64,000 nucleotides of DNA, taken from Marinobacterium_A aestuariivivens. GTDB taxonomy: Bacteria > Pseudomonadota > Gammaproteobacteria > Pseudomonadales > Balneatricaceae. A model generated the notes under the pieces. That model was not told where the DNA came from, did no database searches, and was given only the letters and a program-made list of their open reading frames with translations. The position numbers and the translations under genes were made by a program. This document shows positions 1 to 8,579 of the stretch, one piece after another. Position 1 is the stretch's first letter. Every line of letters starts with the position of its first letter. The stretch is taken from contig NZ_JBHSWE010000001.1 of assembly GCF_042661465.1 (NCBI RefSeq), positions 1,984,001 through 2,048,000 of the forward strand, given 5' to 3'.

Positions 1-317
1 CATCGAAAAGGCGATGATGGCGCACCAGTAGGGCTCGCTCAGCACGTTCCAGAAAACCGACTGCTTGACCGCCTCGAACTGGGACGCGCCGTAGTAGATC
101 AGGAAGATCTGCACCAGCAGCGGTGTCCCGCGGAAGAAGAAGATATAGGCGAAGGGCAGCGCCCGCACCCAGGGTTCGGCGATACCCGCAGCAGCGCCAG
201 CGGCACCGCGATCAGGATGCCGATCAGGCCCGAGATGGCCACCAGCTCCAGCGTCAGCAAGGCCCCGTCGAGCAGGCGCGGCAGGTATTGCAGGATAATG
301 CTCCAGTCCCAGCTCAT
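1..317 (-). CDS. Polar amino-acid ABC transporter permease (HisM-like), partial and frame-broken
   Basis: This is the second inner-membrane permease of a histidine/arginine-type ABC importer. The gene starts at 317 (MSWDWSIILQ) after a GGGGGAGA ribosome site and runs off the left edge. The N-terminal membrane segment (GLIGILIAVPLALLRVS) is in one frame. The next conserved stretch (ALPFAYIFFFRGTPLLVQIF) is in another, so one base is missing near 178-182. Its partner permease, binding protein and ATPase follow on the same strand. The C-terminal half, including the EAA loop, is outside the window, so substrate and intactness cannot be judged. Confidence 0.85.
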
Positions 318-360
318 CGGCCTGTCTCCCCCATGGCTCGCGTTCCCGTCATTGCCGCAT

Positions 361-1052
361 TCATGCCCTGGCCCCCGGCTGACAGGATTGCTGGCCCGTT
401 CCAGCATCAGGGTGATGCCGGTGGCGACGACCGTCAGGCCAAGGTAGATAAAGGCCGCCGCCATATAGAAGGTAAAAGGCTCCTTGGTATAGCCGGAGGC
501 CACATAGGCCTGGCGCATCAGCTCGTCGAGCCCGACCACCGATATCAGCGCCGTATCCTTGAGCAGCACCTGGAAAAGGTTGCCGAGCCCCGGCAGCGCC
601 AGGCGCCAGACCTGCGGCAGGATAATGCGAAAGAAAGTTTTGCGGCGGGTCATCCCCAGCGCATAGGCCGACTCCCACTGTCCCTTGGGCAGCTCCTGAA
701 TCGCGGCGCGAAACACCTCGGTGGCATAGGCACCGAAGGCTATCGACAGCGCCGTAACGCCGGCGACGAACGCGCTGATCTCGATATAGGCCTCATAGCC
801 GAACCAGCCGGCGATCCACATCAGCAGCATCGAGCCGCCAAAATAGATCGTCAGCACCAGCAACAGCTCCGGAATGCCGCGTACCAGGGTGGTATAGAGG
901 GTTCCCAGAAAACGTGCGACGCGCAATCCCGACAGCTTCGCCGCGGCCCCGATCAGACCGAAAACAAGGCCGACGCAGAGGCTGGCCAGCGCCAGCTTCA
1001 GGGTTACCCAGGCACCGGAGAGCAGCAGATGACCGAAACCTTGAAGATCCAT
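361..1052 (-). CDS. Polar amino-acid ABC transporter permease (HisQ-like)
   Basis: First permease of the importer. MDLQGFGHLL starts at 1052 with an AGGAC ribosome site. Five hydrophobic segments are visible, with the permease motif FVRGIPELLLVL-type near residue 58 and an EAA loop (ESAYALGMTRRKTFFRI) that docks on the ATPase. As printed, the frame reads without a stop straight into the HisM-like gene. One extra G in the GGGGG run at about 375-379 would instead give the C terminus NPVSRGARA and a stop at 361-363, making 230 residues, the usual length. I therefore regard the read-through fusion as an indel artefact. Confidence 0.88.
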
Positions 1053-1116
1053 TAACGGAAGTCCTGTTGCGGAGACCGCACCGGCACCTCCCTGTGCCGA
1101 ACGCGGGCCGCCGCTA

Positions 1117-1871
1117 TCAGTAGATGGAGAACGGGAAGTACTTGGCGTTGATCTGCTCGTAGGTGCCATTTTCGATAATGGCCTTGATCGCGGCGTTGAA
1201 CTTCTCTTTCAGCGGATCGCCCTTGCGTACGGCGATGGCGATCTCGTCATCGATGTCGATATCCGAGCCCTTGAACTCATAACCCTGCCCCGCTTCGCTC
1301 TGCAGCCAGTCGTAAGCCGGGAACTTGTCGGACAGCAGCGCATCCAGACGGCCTGCCGCCAGGTCGAGATAGGCGTTGTCCTGGGTATCGTAAAGCTTGA
1401 CGCCAACGACATCGCCGAGATTGTCTTCAAGGTACTGACCGGCGATGGTCGCCCGCTGGGCTCCGACGACCTTGCCTTTCAGGCCCTCTTCGGAGGTGTC
1501 AAGCGCCTCGCCCCTGGCCGCGACGAAGGCCAGTACGTTGGAGTAGTAACGGTCGGTGAAATCCACCACCCGCAGGCGCTCATCGGTAATCGACATCGAG
1601 GCGACGATGGCATCGTACTTCCGGGTCAGCAGGCCGGGGATGATGCCGTCCCAATCTGGGCCACCAGCTCGCAGTCGGCCTTCATCTGGTCGCAGAGCGC
1701 TTTGGCGATATCGACATCGAAGCCCTTCAGCTCGCCGCTCTCGTCGATCATGTTGAAGGGGGCATAGGCACCTTCGGTGGCGATGCGAATGGTTTCAGCC
1801 TGGGCGGGCGCCGCAGCCATCAGGCTGCCGGCAACCAGTGACAGGGTGGCGATCAGTTTGCGCATACTCAT
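1117..1871 (-). CDS. Periplasmic amino-acid-binding protein (HisJ/ArgT-like), frame-broken
   Basis: Family 3 extracellular solute-binding protein that delivers a polar amino acid to the HisQM-type permeases. A signal peptide ends about residue 25 (AAAPAQA), followed by the mature start ETIRIATEGAYAPFNMID typical of this family. The frame breaks near 1648-1652: adding one base restores VAQDWDGIIPGLLTRKYDAI and joins the second half (MSITDERLRVVDFTDRYY, the conserved ligand-binding segment). The restored protein is 251 residues, normal for the family. Specificity (histidine, arginine, lysine or opine) cannot be read from the sequence. Confidence 0.9.
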
Positions 1872-1903
1872 GGTTCTCGTCTCTCGCTGAGGGTTTTCTT
1901 CTT

Positions 1904-2067
1904 CTTGGCAAAAAATTGCTCATGCCTTCTTGTTGTAGTGAGCGGCACACAGTCCGTCCCTGGACCTGGCAAAAAATTGCTCCTGCATTTTTTGCACACA
2001 GTCCCTCCATGGACCTGGCAAAAAATTGCTCCTGCATTTTTTGCACACAGTCCCTCCATGGACCTGG
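1904..2067. repeat. 49-bp tandem repeat with a built-in hairpin
   Basis: Units begin at 1963 and 2012 with identical 49-bp length and a third partial start at 2061. A diverged copy precedes them from about 1904. Each full unit contains the inverted repeat GCAAAAAAT / ATTTTTTGC with a 9-base loop. The array fills the spacer between the binding-protein gene and the ATPase gene of one transporter operon, on the minus strand. It could tune relative expression of the two genes; that role is inference. Confidence 0.9.
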
Positions 2068-2068
2068 T

Positions 2069-2843
2069 TCAGGACAGGTGGCTCGACATGAAGTCGCGCA
2101 CACGTTGGGACTGCGGGTTGCCGAACAGCTGTTCCGGCGGCCCCATCTCCTCGATCTGTCCCTGGTGCAGGAACACGACCTGGCTCGATACGTCGCGCGC
2201 GAAGCGCATCTCGTGGGTCACGATCAGCATGGTGCGCCCCTCGTCTGCCAGGGAGCGCATCACCGCCAGCACCTCGTTGACCAGCTCCGGATCGAGGGCG
2301 GAGGTCGGCTCGTCGAACAGCAGCACCTGGGGATCCATCGCCAGCGCCCGGGCGATGGCGATCCGCTGCTGCTGCCCCCGAGAGATTGCCGGGGTAGGCC
2401 TTCGCCTTGTCGAGCAGCCCGACGCGTTCGAGCAGTTCCTCGGCCCGTGCCACGGCCTGGGCACGCGACTGCCGGAGCACCTGCATCGGCGCCTCGATGA
2501 TATTTTCGAGAATGGTTTTATGGGGCCAGAGATTGAAGTTCTGGAACACGAAGCCGATACGCGAGCGCATCGACTCAAGCTGTTTGCGGTTTACCGCATC
2601 GAGGGCACCATCCTTGCCGGGCTTGAGCGCCAGTTCTTCGCCCGCCACCCGGATCTGGCCGGCGTTGGGCCTTTCAAGCAGGTTGATGCAACGCAGCAGG
2701 GTGCTTTTGCCGGAGCCGCTCGAGCCCAGGATGGAGATGACGTCGCCATCCCGCGCCTCGAGGGATATGCCCTTCAGGACTTTGAGCTCACCATAGGATT
2801 TGTGAATGTCGACCAGCTCGAGAGCTGTTTGCGCTTGGGACAT
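2069..2843 (-). CDS. Polar amino-acid ABC transporter ATPase (HisP-like), frame-broken
   Basis: ATP-binding subunit of the importer. MSQAQTALELVDIHKSYGEL starts at 2843. Walker A is GSSGSGKST (residues about 37-45), Walker B is VLLFDEPTSALDPE and the switch histidine lies in IVTHEMRFARD. The ABC signature straddles a broken G-run at about 2381-2385. Restoring two G gives LSGGQQQR and a 258-residue protein. The C terminus (QRVRDFMSSHLS) is intact. Unlike the usual order, the ATPase is the first gene of the operon (on the minus strand it precedes the binding protein) and is separated from it by the 49-bp repeat array. Confidence 0.92.
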
Positions 2844-3174
2844 CTTGTAGATTCCGTTATCGCCCATAGTCGCGGCGGCTGCATGCAGGATCACTGCTTG
2901 ACCACCCCAGGTGACGCGCAATGCCCGATATAGCCCGCGCCCATAATTCTGTTATCGGGGTCCGGAAAGCTTCAGAACCCCGAGAGGGACGCCATTGTCC
3001 TTAAAATTCGGCAAAAGGCAACTTTTGGGCCCGGAAAAGCCCTGCCATTTTGCCGGTATTGAGAGGAAGTGTAGCGGCGGGAAGGCTGAGTGGGAAGCGA
3101 AGAGTGTGGAGGGTGGGTAGAGCGATGCACCACAGCCAGTCGAAACGTTTCGCACCTTGCATGGGCATCGCGGC

Positions 3175-3377
3175 ACCCGCCATATCGATCGTATTGCAGA
3201 TCGATTGGTGTCGGCTGGCAGAGCGGTTGTTGGGTTTCGCTGCTACGCCGCTCCACCCAACCTACGGGAAAGCGCATCGCGAAACCCGCCATATCGATCG
3301 TATTGCTGATCGATTGGTGCCGGTTGGCAGAGCGGTTGTTGGGTTTCGCGCCTTCGGCACTCCACCCAACCTGTGGT
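3175..3377. repeat. Two direct copies of a 109-bp element
   Basis: The spacer between hisP and ppk (2844-3377) has no credible gene. Two copies of a 109-bp block start at 3175 and 3284 (ACCCGCCATATCGATCGTAT). Each copy holds a palindromic pair GTTGGGT ... ACCCAAC around GCTGC/CTTCGG-type centres. The second copy ends close to the ppk stop at 3378. This resembles the short intergenic repeats scattered in gammaproteobacterial genomes. Confidence 0.85.
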
Positions 3378-5564
3378 CTAACTGGCATATTCACTCATCA
3401 GCTGCTGCTGGGCGCTGAAAGGCGCTTCGCCTTCGGCCGGCTGGAGCAGGGTGTAACTGCCGTCCGAGGCCAGTTCCCAGCTCTGGGTGTTGTCCTGCAG
3501 GTAAAAGTCCAGTTCGCGCTTGATACGCTCGGCATGCTTGCCCGACAGCTGGAAGCCGGTCTCGACACGGTGAAGCATGTTGCGTTCCATCCAGTCGGCG
3601 CTGGAACAGAACACCTCCGGCTTGCCGCCGGCATTCTCGAAGTAGTAGACCCGGGTATGCTCGAGGAAGCGGCCGATGATCGACACCACCCGGATATTCT
3701 CCGAGATGCCCTCGAGTCCCGGACGCAGCCGGCACATGCCGCGCACCACCAGGTCGATCTGCACACCGGCCTGCGACGCCTCGTAGAGATAGCGGATCAT
3801 CTTCGGCTCGGTCAGACCGTTGACCTTGACGATGATTCGGGCCGGCTTGCCGGCCTTGGCGTTCTTGGCCTCGCGCTGGATCAGCTCGAGCATCTTGGCA
3901 TGCAGCGTGAACGGCGCATTGTGGAGCTTTTTCAGCCGCTGAATCTTGCCCATGCCGGTCAGCTGCTGAAACACCTTGTGCACGTCCTCGCCCATCTCCT
4001 GGTCGGCGGTGATAAAGCTGTAATCGGTGTACAGGCGCGCGGTGCCGGAGTGGTAGTTGCCGGTCCCCAGGTGGCAGTAGCGCACCAGCTTGCCGCCTTC
4101 CTGGCGCACGATCAGTACCGCCTTGGCATGGCACTTGTACCCCACCACGCCGTAGACCACCAGACAGCCGGCCTCCTGCAGCCGGCTGGCCAGATGCAGG
4201 TTGCTCTCTTCGTCGAAGCGCGCCCGCAGCTCGATCACCACCGTGACCTCCTTGCCGTTGCGCGCCGCCTCGACCAGGGCGTTGACGATATCGGACTTGA
4301 CCCCGGTACGGTAGAGCGTCTGCTTGATCGCCACCACCTTGGGGTCCTTGGCGGCCTGGCGCAGCAAATCCACCACCGGCGAAAACGACTGGAAGGGATG
4401 CAGCAGCAGCTGGTCGCTGGAGGCAATGCTCTCGAAGATGCTCTTTTCGTCCTTGAGCTTGTTCGGAATGCCCGGCGAGAAGGGCTTCCAGCGCAGATCC
4501 GGGCGCTCCACCAGGTCGCGCACCGCCATCAGCCGGGTCAGGTTGACCGGGCCGTCGACGCGGTAGACCTGGCTGTCGTTCAGGGTGAACTCTTCCTGCA
4601 GGAAGCGGATGTACTCCTCGGGTGTACGGTTGTCGACCTCGAGCCGCACCGCATCGCCGTACTTGCGCGAATGCAGCTCGCCCTTGAGGGTGCGGGCCAG
4701 ATCCTCGATCTCCTCGAAGTCGAAGGTCAGGTCGGCATTGCGGGTAATGCGAAACTGGTAGCAGCCTTCGATCGTCATGCCGGGGAAGAGGTCCTCGGCG
4801 AATTCGTGGATCATCGACGACAGGAATACCAGGTTGTCGCCACCGTCGCAGAGTTCGTCGGGCAGTCGTATCAGCCGGGGCAGCGAGCGCGGCGCCGGAA
4901 TGATCGCCAGCCCGGTCTCGCGACCGAAGGCATCCTTGCCGTCGAGCTGCACGATGAAGTTCAGGCTCTTGTTGACCAGACGCGGGAACGGATGCGACGG
5001 GTCCAGCCCGATCGGACTGATGACCGGCACCACGTTCTGCTCGAAGTAATCCTTGACCCAGGCACGCTGCGCCTCGCTCCAGTCGGCGCGGCGGATAAAG
5101 CGAATGCCCTGGGAGGCCATCTCCGGGAAGATGATCTCGTTGAGGATCTTGTACTGGCGCGCGACATTGAGGTCGCAGATCTCGCGGATACGTTCCAGCA
5201 CCTTCTGCGGATGCATCGCATCGGGGCCGACGGCCTCGCGGCCGTACTTGAGCTGTCGCAGCTGATCGGCGACGCGGATCTCGAAGAACTCGTCCAGGTT
5301 GCTGGAGAAGATCAGCAGAAACATCAGCCGCTCGAGCAGTGGATAGTTCGGATCCAGTGCCTGCTCCAGTACCCGCACGTTGAACTGCAGATGGCTCAGT
5401 TCGCGGTTGATATAAAGTTCGGGCGCCTTCAGATCGACCGGCAACTGCTCCACCGGCTCGGTAATGGCCAGGCTCTCGCGCGACTCCAGCAGCGCCTGGG
5501 TCGCCTCGGCCTGATCCAGTAGTACCACCTCTTCGCCGGCCGCGTCCGCTATCGGATTATTCAT
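3378..5564 (-). CDS. ppk: Polyphosphate kinase 1
   Basis: Transfers the terminal phosphate of ATP reversibly onto polyphosphate. The 728-residue protein matches family length. The N domain includes NRELSHLQFNVRVLEQALDP and the middle domain has the PPK1 pattern PFPRLVNKSLNF. The catalytic domains carry VAIKQTLYRTG and the phospho-histidine region KCHAKAVLIVR / CHLGTGNYHSGTA. The start MNNPIADAAG at 5564 is preceded by GAGGAGT. It lies upstream of nothing on this strand except the repeat spacer. hemB is the next gene upstream, as in Pseudomonas, with a 200-bp hairpin-rich spacer between them. Confidence 0.97.
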   Translation of the reverse strand: MNNPIADAAGEEVVLLDQAEATQALLESRESLAITEPVEQLPVDLKAPELYINRELSHLQFNVRVLEQALDPNYPLLERLMFLLIFSSNLDEFFEIRVADQLRQLKYGREAVGPDAMHPQKVLERIREICDLNVARQYKILNEIIFPEMASQGIRFIRRADWSEAQRAWVKDYFEQNVVPVISPIGLDPSHPFPRLVNKSLNFIVQLDGKDAFGRETGLAIIPAPRSLPRLIRLPDELCDGGDNLVFLSSMIHEFAEDLFPGMTIEGCYQFRITRNADLTFDFEEIEDLARTLKGELHSRKYGDAVRLEVDNRTPEEYIRFLQEEFTLNDSQVYRVDGPVNLTRLMAVRDLVERPDLRWKPFSPGIPNKLKDEKSIFESIASSDQLLLHPFQSFSPVVDLLRQAAKDPKVVAIKQTLYRTGVKSDIVNALVEAARNGKEVTVVIELRARFDEESNLHLASRLQEAGCLVVYGVVGYKCHAKAVLIVRQEGGKLVRYCHLGTGNYHSGTARLYTDYSFITADQEMGEDVHKVFQQLTGMGKIQRLKKLHNAPFTLHAKMLELIQREAKNAKAGKPARIIVKVNGLTEPKMIRYLYEASQAGVQIDLVVRGMCRLRPGLEGISENIRVVSIIGRFLEHTRVYYFENAGGKPEVFCSSADWMERNMLHRVETGFQLSGKHAERIKRELDFYLQDNTQSWELASDGSYTLLQPAEGEAPFSAQQQLMSEYAS

Positions 5565-5621
5565 CCCCTGTACTCCTCGCTATCCATTGCTCCGGCCCCG
5601 CGAGCAACGGGTTATGACACC

Positions 5622-5773
5622 GCAGCGAAACCGGCGTCCCAGCCTGTTTCGCTGTCGCCCTGAAAATTGGGCGGGATTTTGCGAAATCCCTTTATTTTCA
5701 AGGGCTCGCATTGGCTTCCAGCCAATGGCGATGCATCCTTGCATCGCTCTTGGCCCAGTATTTCATACTGGGC
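5622..5773 (-). other. Array of consecutive hairpins between hemB and ppk
   Basis: About seven short inverted repeats lie head to tail with almost no spacing. On the minus (hemB sense) strand they are: GCCCAGTAT/ATACTGGGC (5753-5773, overlapping the hemB stop), GCGATGCA/TGCATCGC with loop AGGA, CATTGGCT/AGCCAATG with loop GGA, CCCTT/AAGGG, GGGATTT/AAATCCC, CGCCC/GGGCG, and CAGCGAAAC/GTTTCGCTG with a GGGAC-containing loop. Stems differ in sequence, so this is not a simple duplicated repeat. There is no T-run typical of a terminator. Confidence 0.8.
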
Positions 5774-6786
5774 TAAGCTTCGTTCAGCAGCTGCGCTGCC
5801 TTCTTGGCAAAATAGGTCAGCACGCCGTCGGCGCCGGCACGCTTGAAGGCCAGCAGCGACTCCAGCATCACGGCGCGCTCGTCCAGCCAGCCATTCTGGA
5901 AGGCCGCCATGTGCATCGCGTATTCGCCGCTGACCTGATAGACAAAGGTCGGCACCTGGAACTCGTCCTTCACCCGGCGCACGATATCGAGATAGGGCAT
6001 ACCGGGCTTGACCATCACCATGTCGGCGCCTTCGGCCAGGTCGAGGCCGACTTCGTGCAGCGCCTCGTTGCTGTTGGCCGGATCCATCTGGTAGCCGAAC
6101 TTGTTGCCCTTGCCCAGATTCGCCGCTGAGCCGACGGCATCCCGAAAAGGCCCGTAGTAAGCGCTCGCATACTTGGCAGAATAGGCCATGATTCGTGTAT
6201 TGACGTGACCTTCCATTTCAAGCTCTTCCCGGATCGCGGCGATGCGGCCATCCATCATGTCGCTCGGGGCCACCACATCGGCACCGGCGGCGGCATGGGA
6301 GAGCGCCTGGCGCACCAGCGTCTCGACGGTACGGTCGTTGATCACATAACCGCGCTCGTCGATAATGCCGTCCTGACCGTGAATGGTGAACGGATCGAGT
6401 GCCACATCGGTGATCACGCCCAGGTCCGGACAGGCATCCTTCAGCGCCTTCACCGCACGCTGCGCCAGGCCGTCGGGATTATAGGCCTCCTCGGCGAATT
6501 CCGACTTGGCGCCGGCCGGTGTCACCGGGAAAAGCGCCATGGCCGGCACTCCGAGGGACTCCAGCAGGCGCGCTTCCTTCACCAGGCGGTCGATGCTCAT
6601 GCGCTCGACACCCGGCATCGACGCCACCTGCTCGGTGCGGTTGTCGCCTTCGATGACGAACACCGGATAGATAAGATCGTCCGGGGTGAGGCGGGACTCG
6701 CGCATCAGCCGGCGGGAGAAATCGTCGGCGCGCATCCGCCGCAGGCGGGTATCAGGAAAGTAACGCTGGCTGTCGTTAAAGGCCAC
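5773..6786 (-). CDS. hemB: Delta-aminolevulinic acid dehydratase (porphobilinogen synthase)
   Basis: Condenses two 5-aminolevulinate molecules to porphobilinogen in haem synthesis. The two Schiff-base lysines are in YSAKYASAYYGPFR and MVKPGMPYLD. The metal site reads DVALDPFTIHGQDG, aspartate-rich and lacking the cysteine triad, so this is the magnesium/potassium-type enzyme known from Pseudomonas. I choose the GTG at 6786 (VAFNDSQRYFPDTRL, 337 residues) because AGAGG lies about nine bases upstream. A TTG 13 codons earlier also keeps the frame open but has no good ribosome site. elbB is divergent. Confidence 0.95.
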   Translation of the reverse strand: MAFNDSQRYFPDTRLRRMRADDFSRRLMRESRLTPDDLIYPVFVIEGDNRTEQVASMPGVERMSIDRLVKEARLLESLGVPAMALFPVTPAGAKSEFAEEAYNPDGLAQRAVKALKDACPDLGVITDVALDPFTIHGQDGIIDERGYVINDRTVETLVRQALSHAAAGADVVAPSDMMDGRIAAIREELEMEGHVNTRIMAYSAKYASAYYGPFRDAVGSAANLGKGNKFGYQMDPANSNEALHEVGLDLAEGADMVMVKPGMPYLDIVRRVKDEFQVPTFVYQVSGEYAMHMAAFQNGWLDERAVMLESLLAFKRAGADGVLTYFAKKAAQLLNEA

Positions 6787-6928
6787 GGGGCAGGCACCTC
6801 TCGTTGGACTGGCAATTGGACGCAAATCTGATGACAGAATAATGACAGCTCCGGCCAGGTGCCGGAACAGGCTGTATCTGGACTATGATAAGCCAGCCTG
6901 CGTGAACCAACCAACAGGGAGATTCAGG

Positions 6929-7581
6929 ATGAAAAAAGTCGCAGTCATTCTTTCGGGATGCGGCGTCTACGACGGCTCCGAAATCTACGAATCGGTACTG
7001 ACGCTGCTGCGCCTCGAACAGCAGGGCGCACAATACCAGTGCATGGCACCGGACATTCCCCAGCTGCATGTGATCGACCACCTCAGTGGCGAGCCGTTGC
7101 CGGGGAAAGCCGCAACGTGCTGCAGGAAGCCGCACGCCTGGCCCGCGGCCGGATCATCGATATCAGCACCGCCAGTGCCGACGACTACGATGCCCTGATC
7201 GTGCCGGGCGGTTTCGGCGCCGCCAAGAACCTCTCGGATTTTGCCCTCGCGGGCGACCGGTGCAGCGTCAACCCGGATGTCACGCGTTTTGCCCGGGCGA
7301 TGCACGGGGCCGGCAAGCCGGTCGGTTTTATCTGCATCGCCCCGGCCCTGATTCCGCAGCTGCTGGGCAAGGGTATCCGCTGCACCATCGGAAACGACGA
7401 GGGCGTTGCCGGAGCGATCGAGCGCATGGGCGGCGTGCATGAGAACTGCGGTGTCGATGCCATCGTCGAGGACCAGCAGGCCCGGGTCATCACCACCCCG
7501 GCCTACATGCTGGCCGGCTCCATCCTCGAGGCCGCTTCCGGCATCAACAAGCTGGTCGACCGGGTTCTGGAGCTGGCCTGA
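6929..7581 (+). CDS. elbB: ElbB, DJ-1/PfpI-family glyoxalase-like protein, frame-broken
   Basis: Member of the DJ-1/PfpI superfamily, described in E. coli as an isoprenoid-biosynthesis-associated protein with weak glyoxalase activity. The start MKKVAVILSGCGVYDGSEIY at 6929 follows CAGGGAGATTCAGG. The nucleophile-elbow cysteine lies in VGFICIAPALIPQ. The frame breaks at about 7099-7104 in GGGGAAAG: one more G gives EPLPGESRNVLQEAARLARG and a 217-residue product, the family length. The C terminus (NKLVDRVLELA) is intact and followed by a terminator. Confidence 0.92.
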
Positions 7582-7599
7582 ACGCCGGACGGCCCCCTG

Positions 7600-7636
7600 C
7601 CCGCCGGAATTGATCGCAAATCCGGCGGGTCTTTTT
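7600..7636 (+). terminator. Intrinsic terminator of elbB
   Basis: Perfect stem CCCGCCGGA / TCCGGCGGG with a 12-base loop, followed by TCTTTTTT. Confidence 0.92.
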
Positions 7637-7685
7637 TAGCGACAGGTTTCCATTACTTTTGTAGCTTCGGCAGTGCTGCAGTGAC

Positions 7686-8579
7686 ATGGAACCGACGTTG
7701 CGACTTTTCAAACAGCTTCTCCTGATTATGCTGCTGGTCGCCAGCCCCTTGGGGCAGGCCAAACCCCTCGTGCTTGGCCAGATCAGCGACCGCCCCGGCA
7801 AGGATCTGGACGAACTGAGACCGATGGTCGACTATGCTGCGGCCCACCTGACCTCGCTGGGCATCAGCAGCGGCGAGGTTCGACTCTTCGACAGCGCCGA
7901 AGCCTTGATCGCCGCAATGCAGGCAGGAGAGGTGGACTGGGTGACAGAGACCCCCTACACCGCCGCGCGACTGGTTCGCGAGGCCGGCGCCCGGCCGCTG
8001 CTGCGCAAATGGAAACGGGGCCAGCAGTACTATCAGACCCTGATCTATACCCATGCCGACTCCGCGATTCGGGAAATCGGCGATCTGGCCGGCAAGCGGA
8101 TCGCGTTCGAGCATCCCGAGTCCTTCAGCAGCTACTTCGTGCCGCGCCTGATACTCGAGCAGGCGGGGTTGCAGCTGACCGCGCTCGAAACCATCGGTCA
8201 GGCACCGGATACTGACCGGGTCGGCTACCTGTTCAGCCGCAACGAAAAGAACAATGCCCTCTGGGTGCACAAGTCCCTGGTCAGTGCCGGGGCCCTGAAC
8301 AACAGTGACTGGGAGAACCCGAAACGAGTGCCCGACGCCCTCCGGCAGGACCTGCGGATTATCTACCGTTCTGTGCAATATCCCCGCGCCATGGAGCTGG
8401 TTTCACCCGGTCTTGCCCTCGAGCTGGCCGACGGGCTGCGCAAACTGCTCCTCGGCATGGCGGGCTCCGGCGCCACCGATATTCTGGCCCGTTACGAACA
8501 CACCACCGGCTTCGCCCCCTTGCAACCGGGCGATCTGCAACTGCTGCATGATATCTATGAGAACAGCCGTTCATGGTAA
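7686..8579 (+). CDS. PhnD-like periplasmic substrate-binding protein
   Basis: 297 residues. An N-terminal hydrophobic export signal ends near residue 25 (LLVASPLGQA). The rest matches the phosphate/phosphite/phosphonate-binding fold: MVDYAAAHL, then VDWVTETPYTAARLVREAGA, then GKRIAFEHPESFSSYFVPRL (the serine-rich anion loop) and a late ALNNSDW segment. No permease or ATPase is adjacent. The stop overlaps the start of a membrane GGDEF-EAL protein by seven bases, so it probably acts as a sensor subunit for that protein and not as a transporter component. The ligand is unknown. Confidence 0.85.
   Translation: MEPTLRLFKQLLLIMLLVASPLGQAKPLVLGQISDRPGKDLDELRPMVDYAAAHLTSLGISSGEVRLFDSAEALIAAMQAGEVDWVTETPYTAARLVREAGARPLLRKWKRGQQYYQTLIYTHADSAIREIGDLAGKRIAFEHPESFSSYFVPRLILEQAGLQLTALETIGQAPDTDRVGYLFSRNEKNNALWVHKSLVSAGALNNSDWENPKRVPDALRQDLRIIYRSVQYPRAMELVSPGLALELADGLRKLLLGMAGSGATDILARYEHTTGFAPLQPGDLQLLHDIYENSRSW

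Noticed and set aside
361..1052. Genuine HisQ-HisM fusion protein
   Set aside because: One G in a G-run restores a normal HisQ stop, and a ribosome site precedes the HisM start; adjacent genes have the same kind of indel.
1904..2067. CRISPR array
   Set aside because: Units are contiguous with no variable spacers, no cas genes are near, and each unit is itself a hairpin.
3090..5522. 810-codon frame opposite ppk on the plus strand
   Set aside because: It is exactly antisense to a fully conserved ppk gene. The product has histidine/leucine/glutamine-rich shadow composition and no domain.
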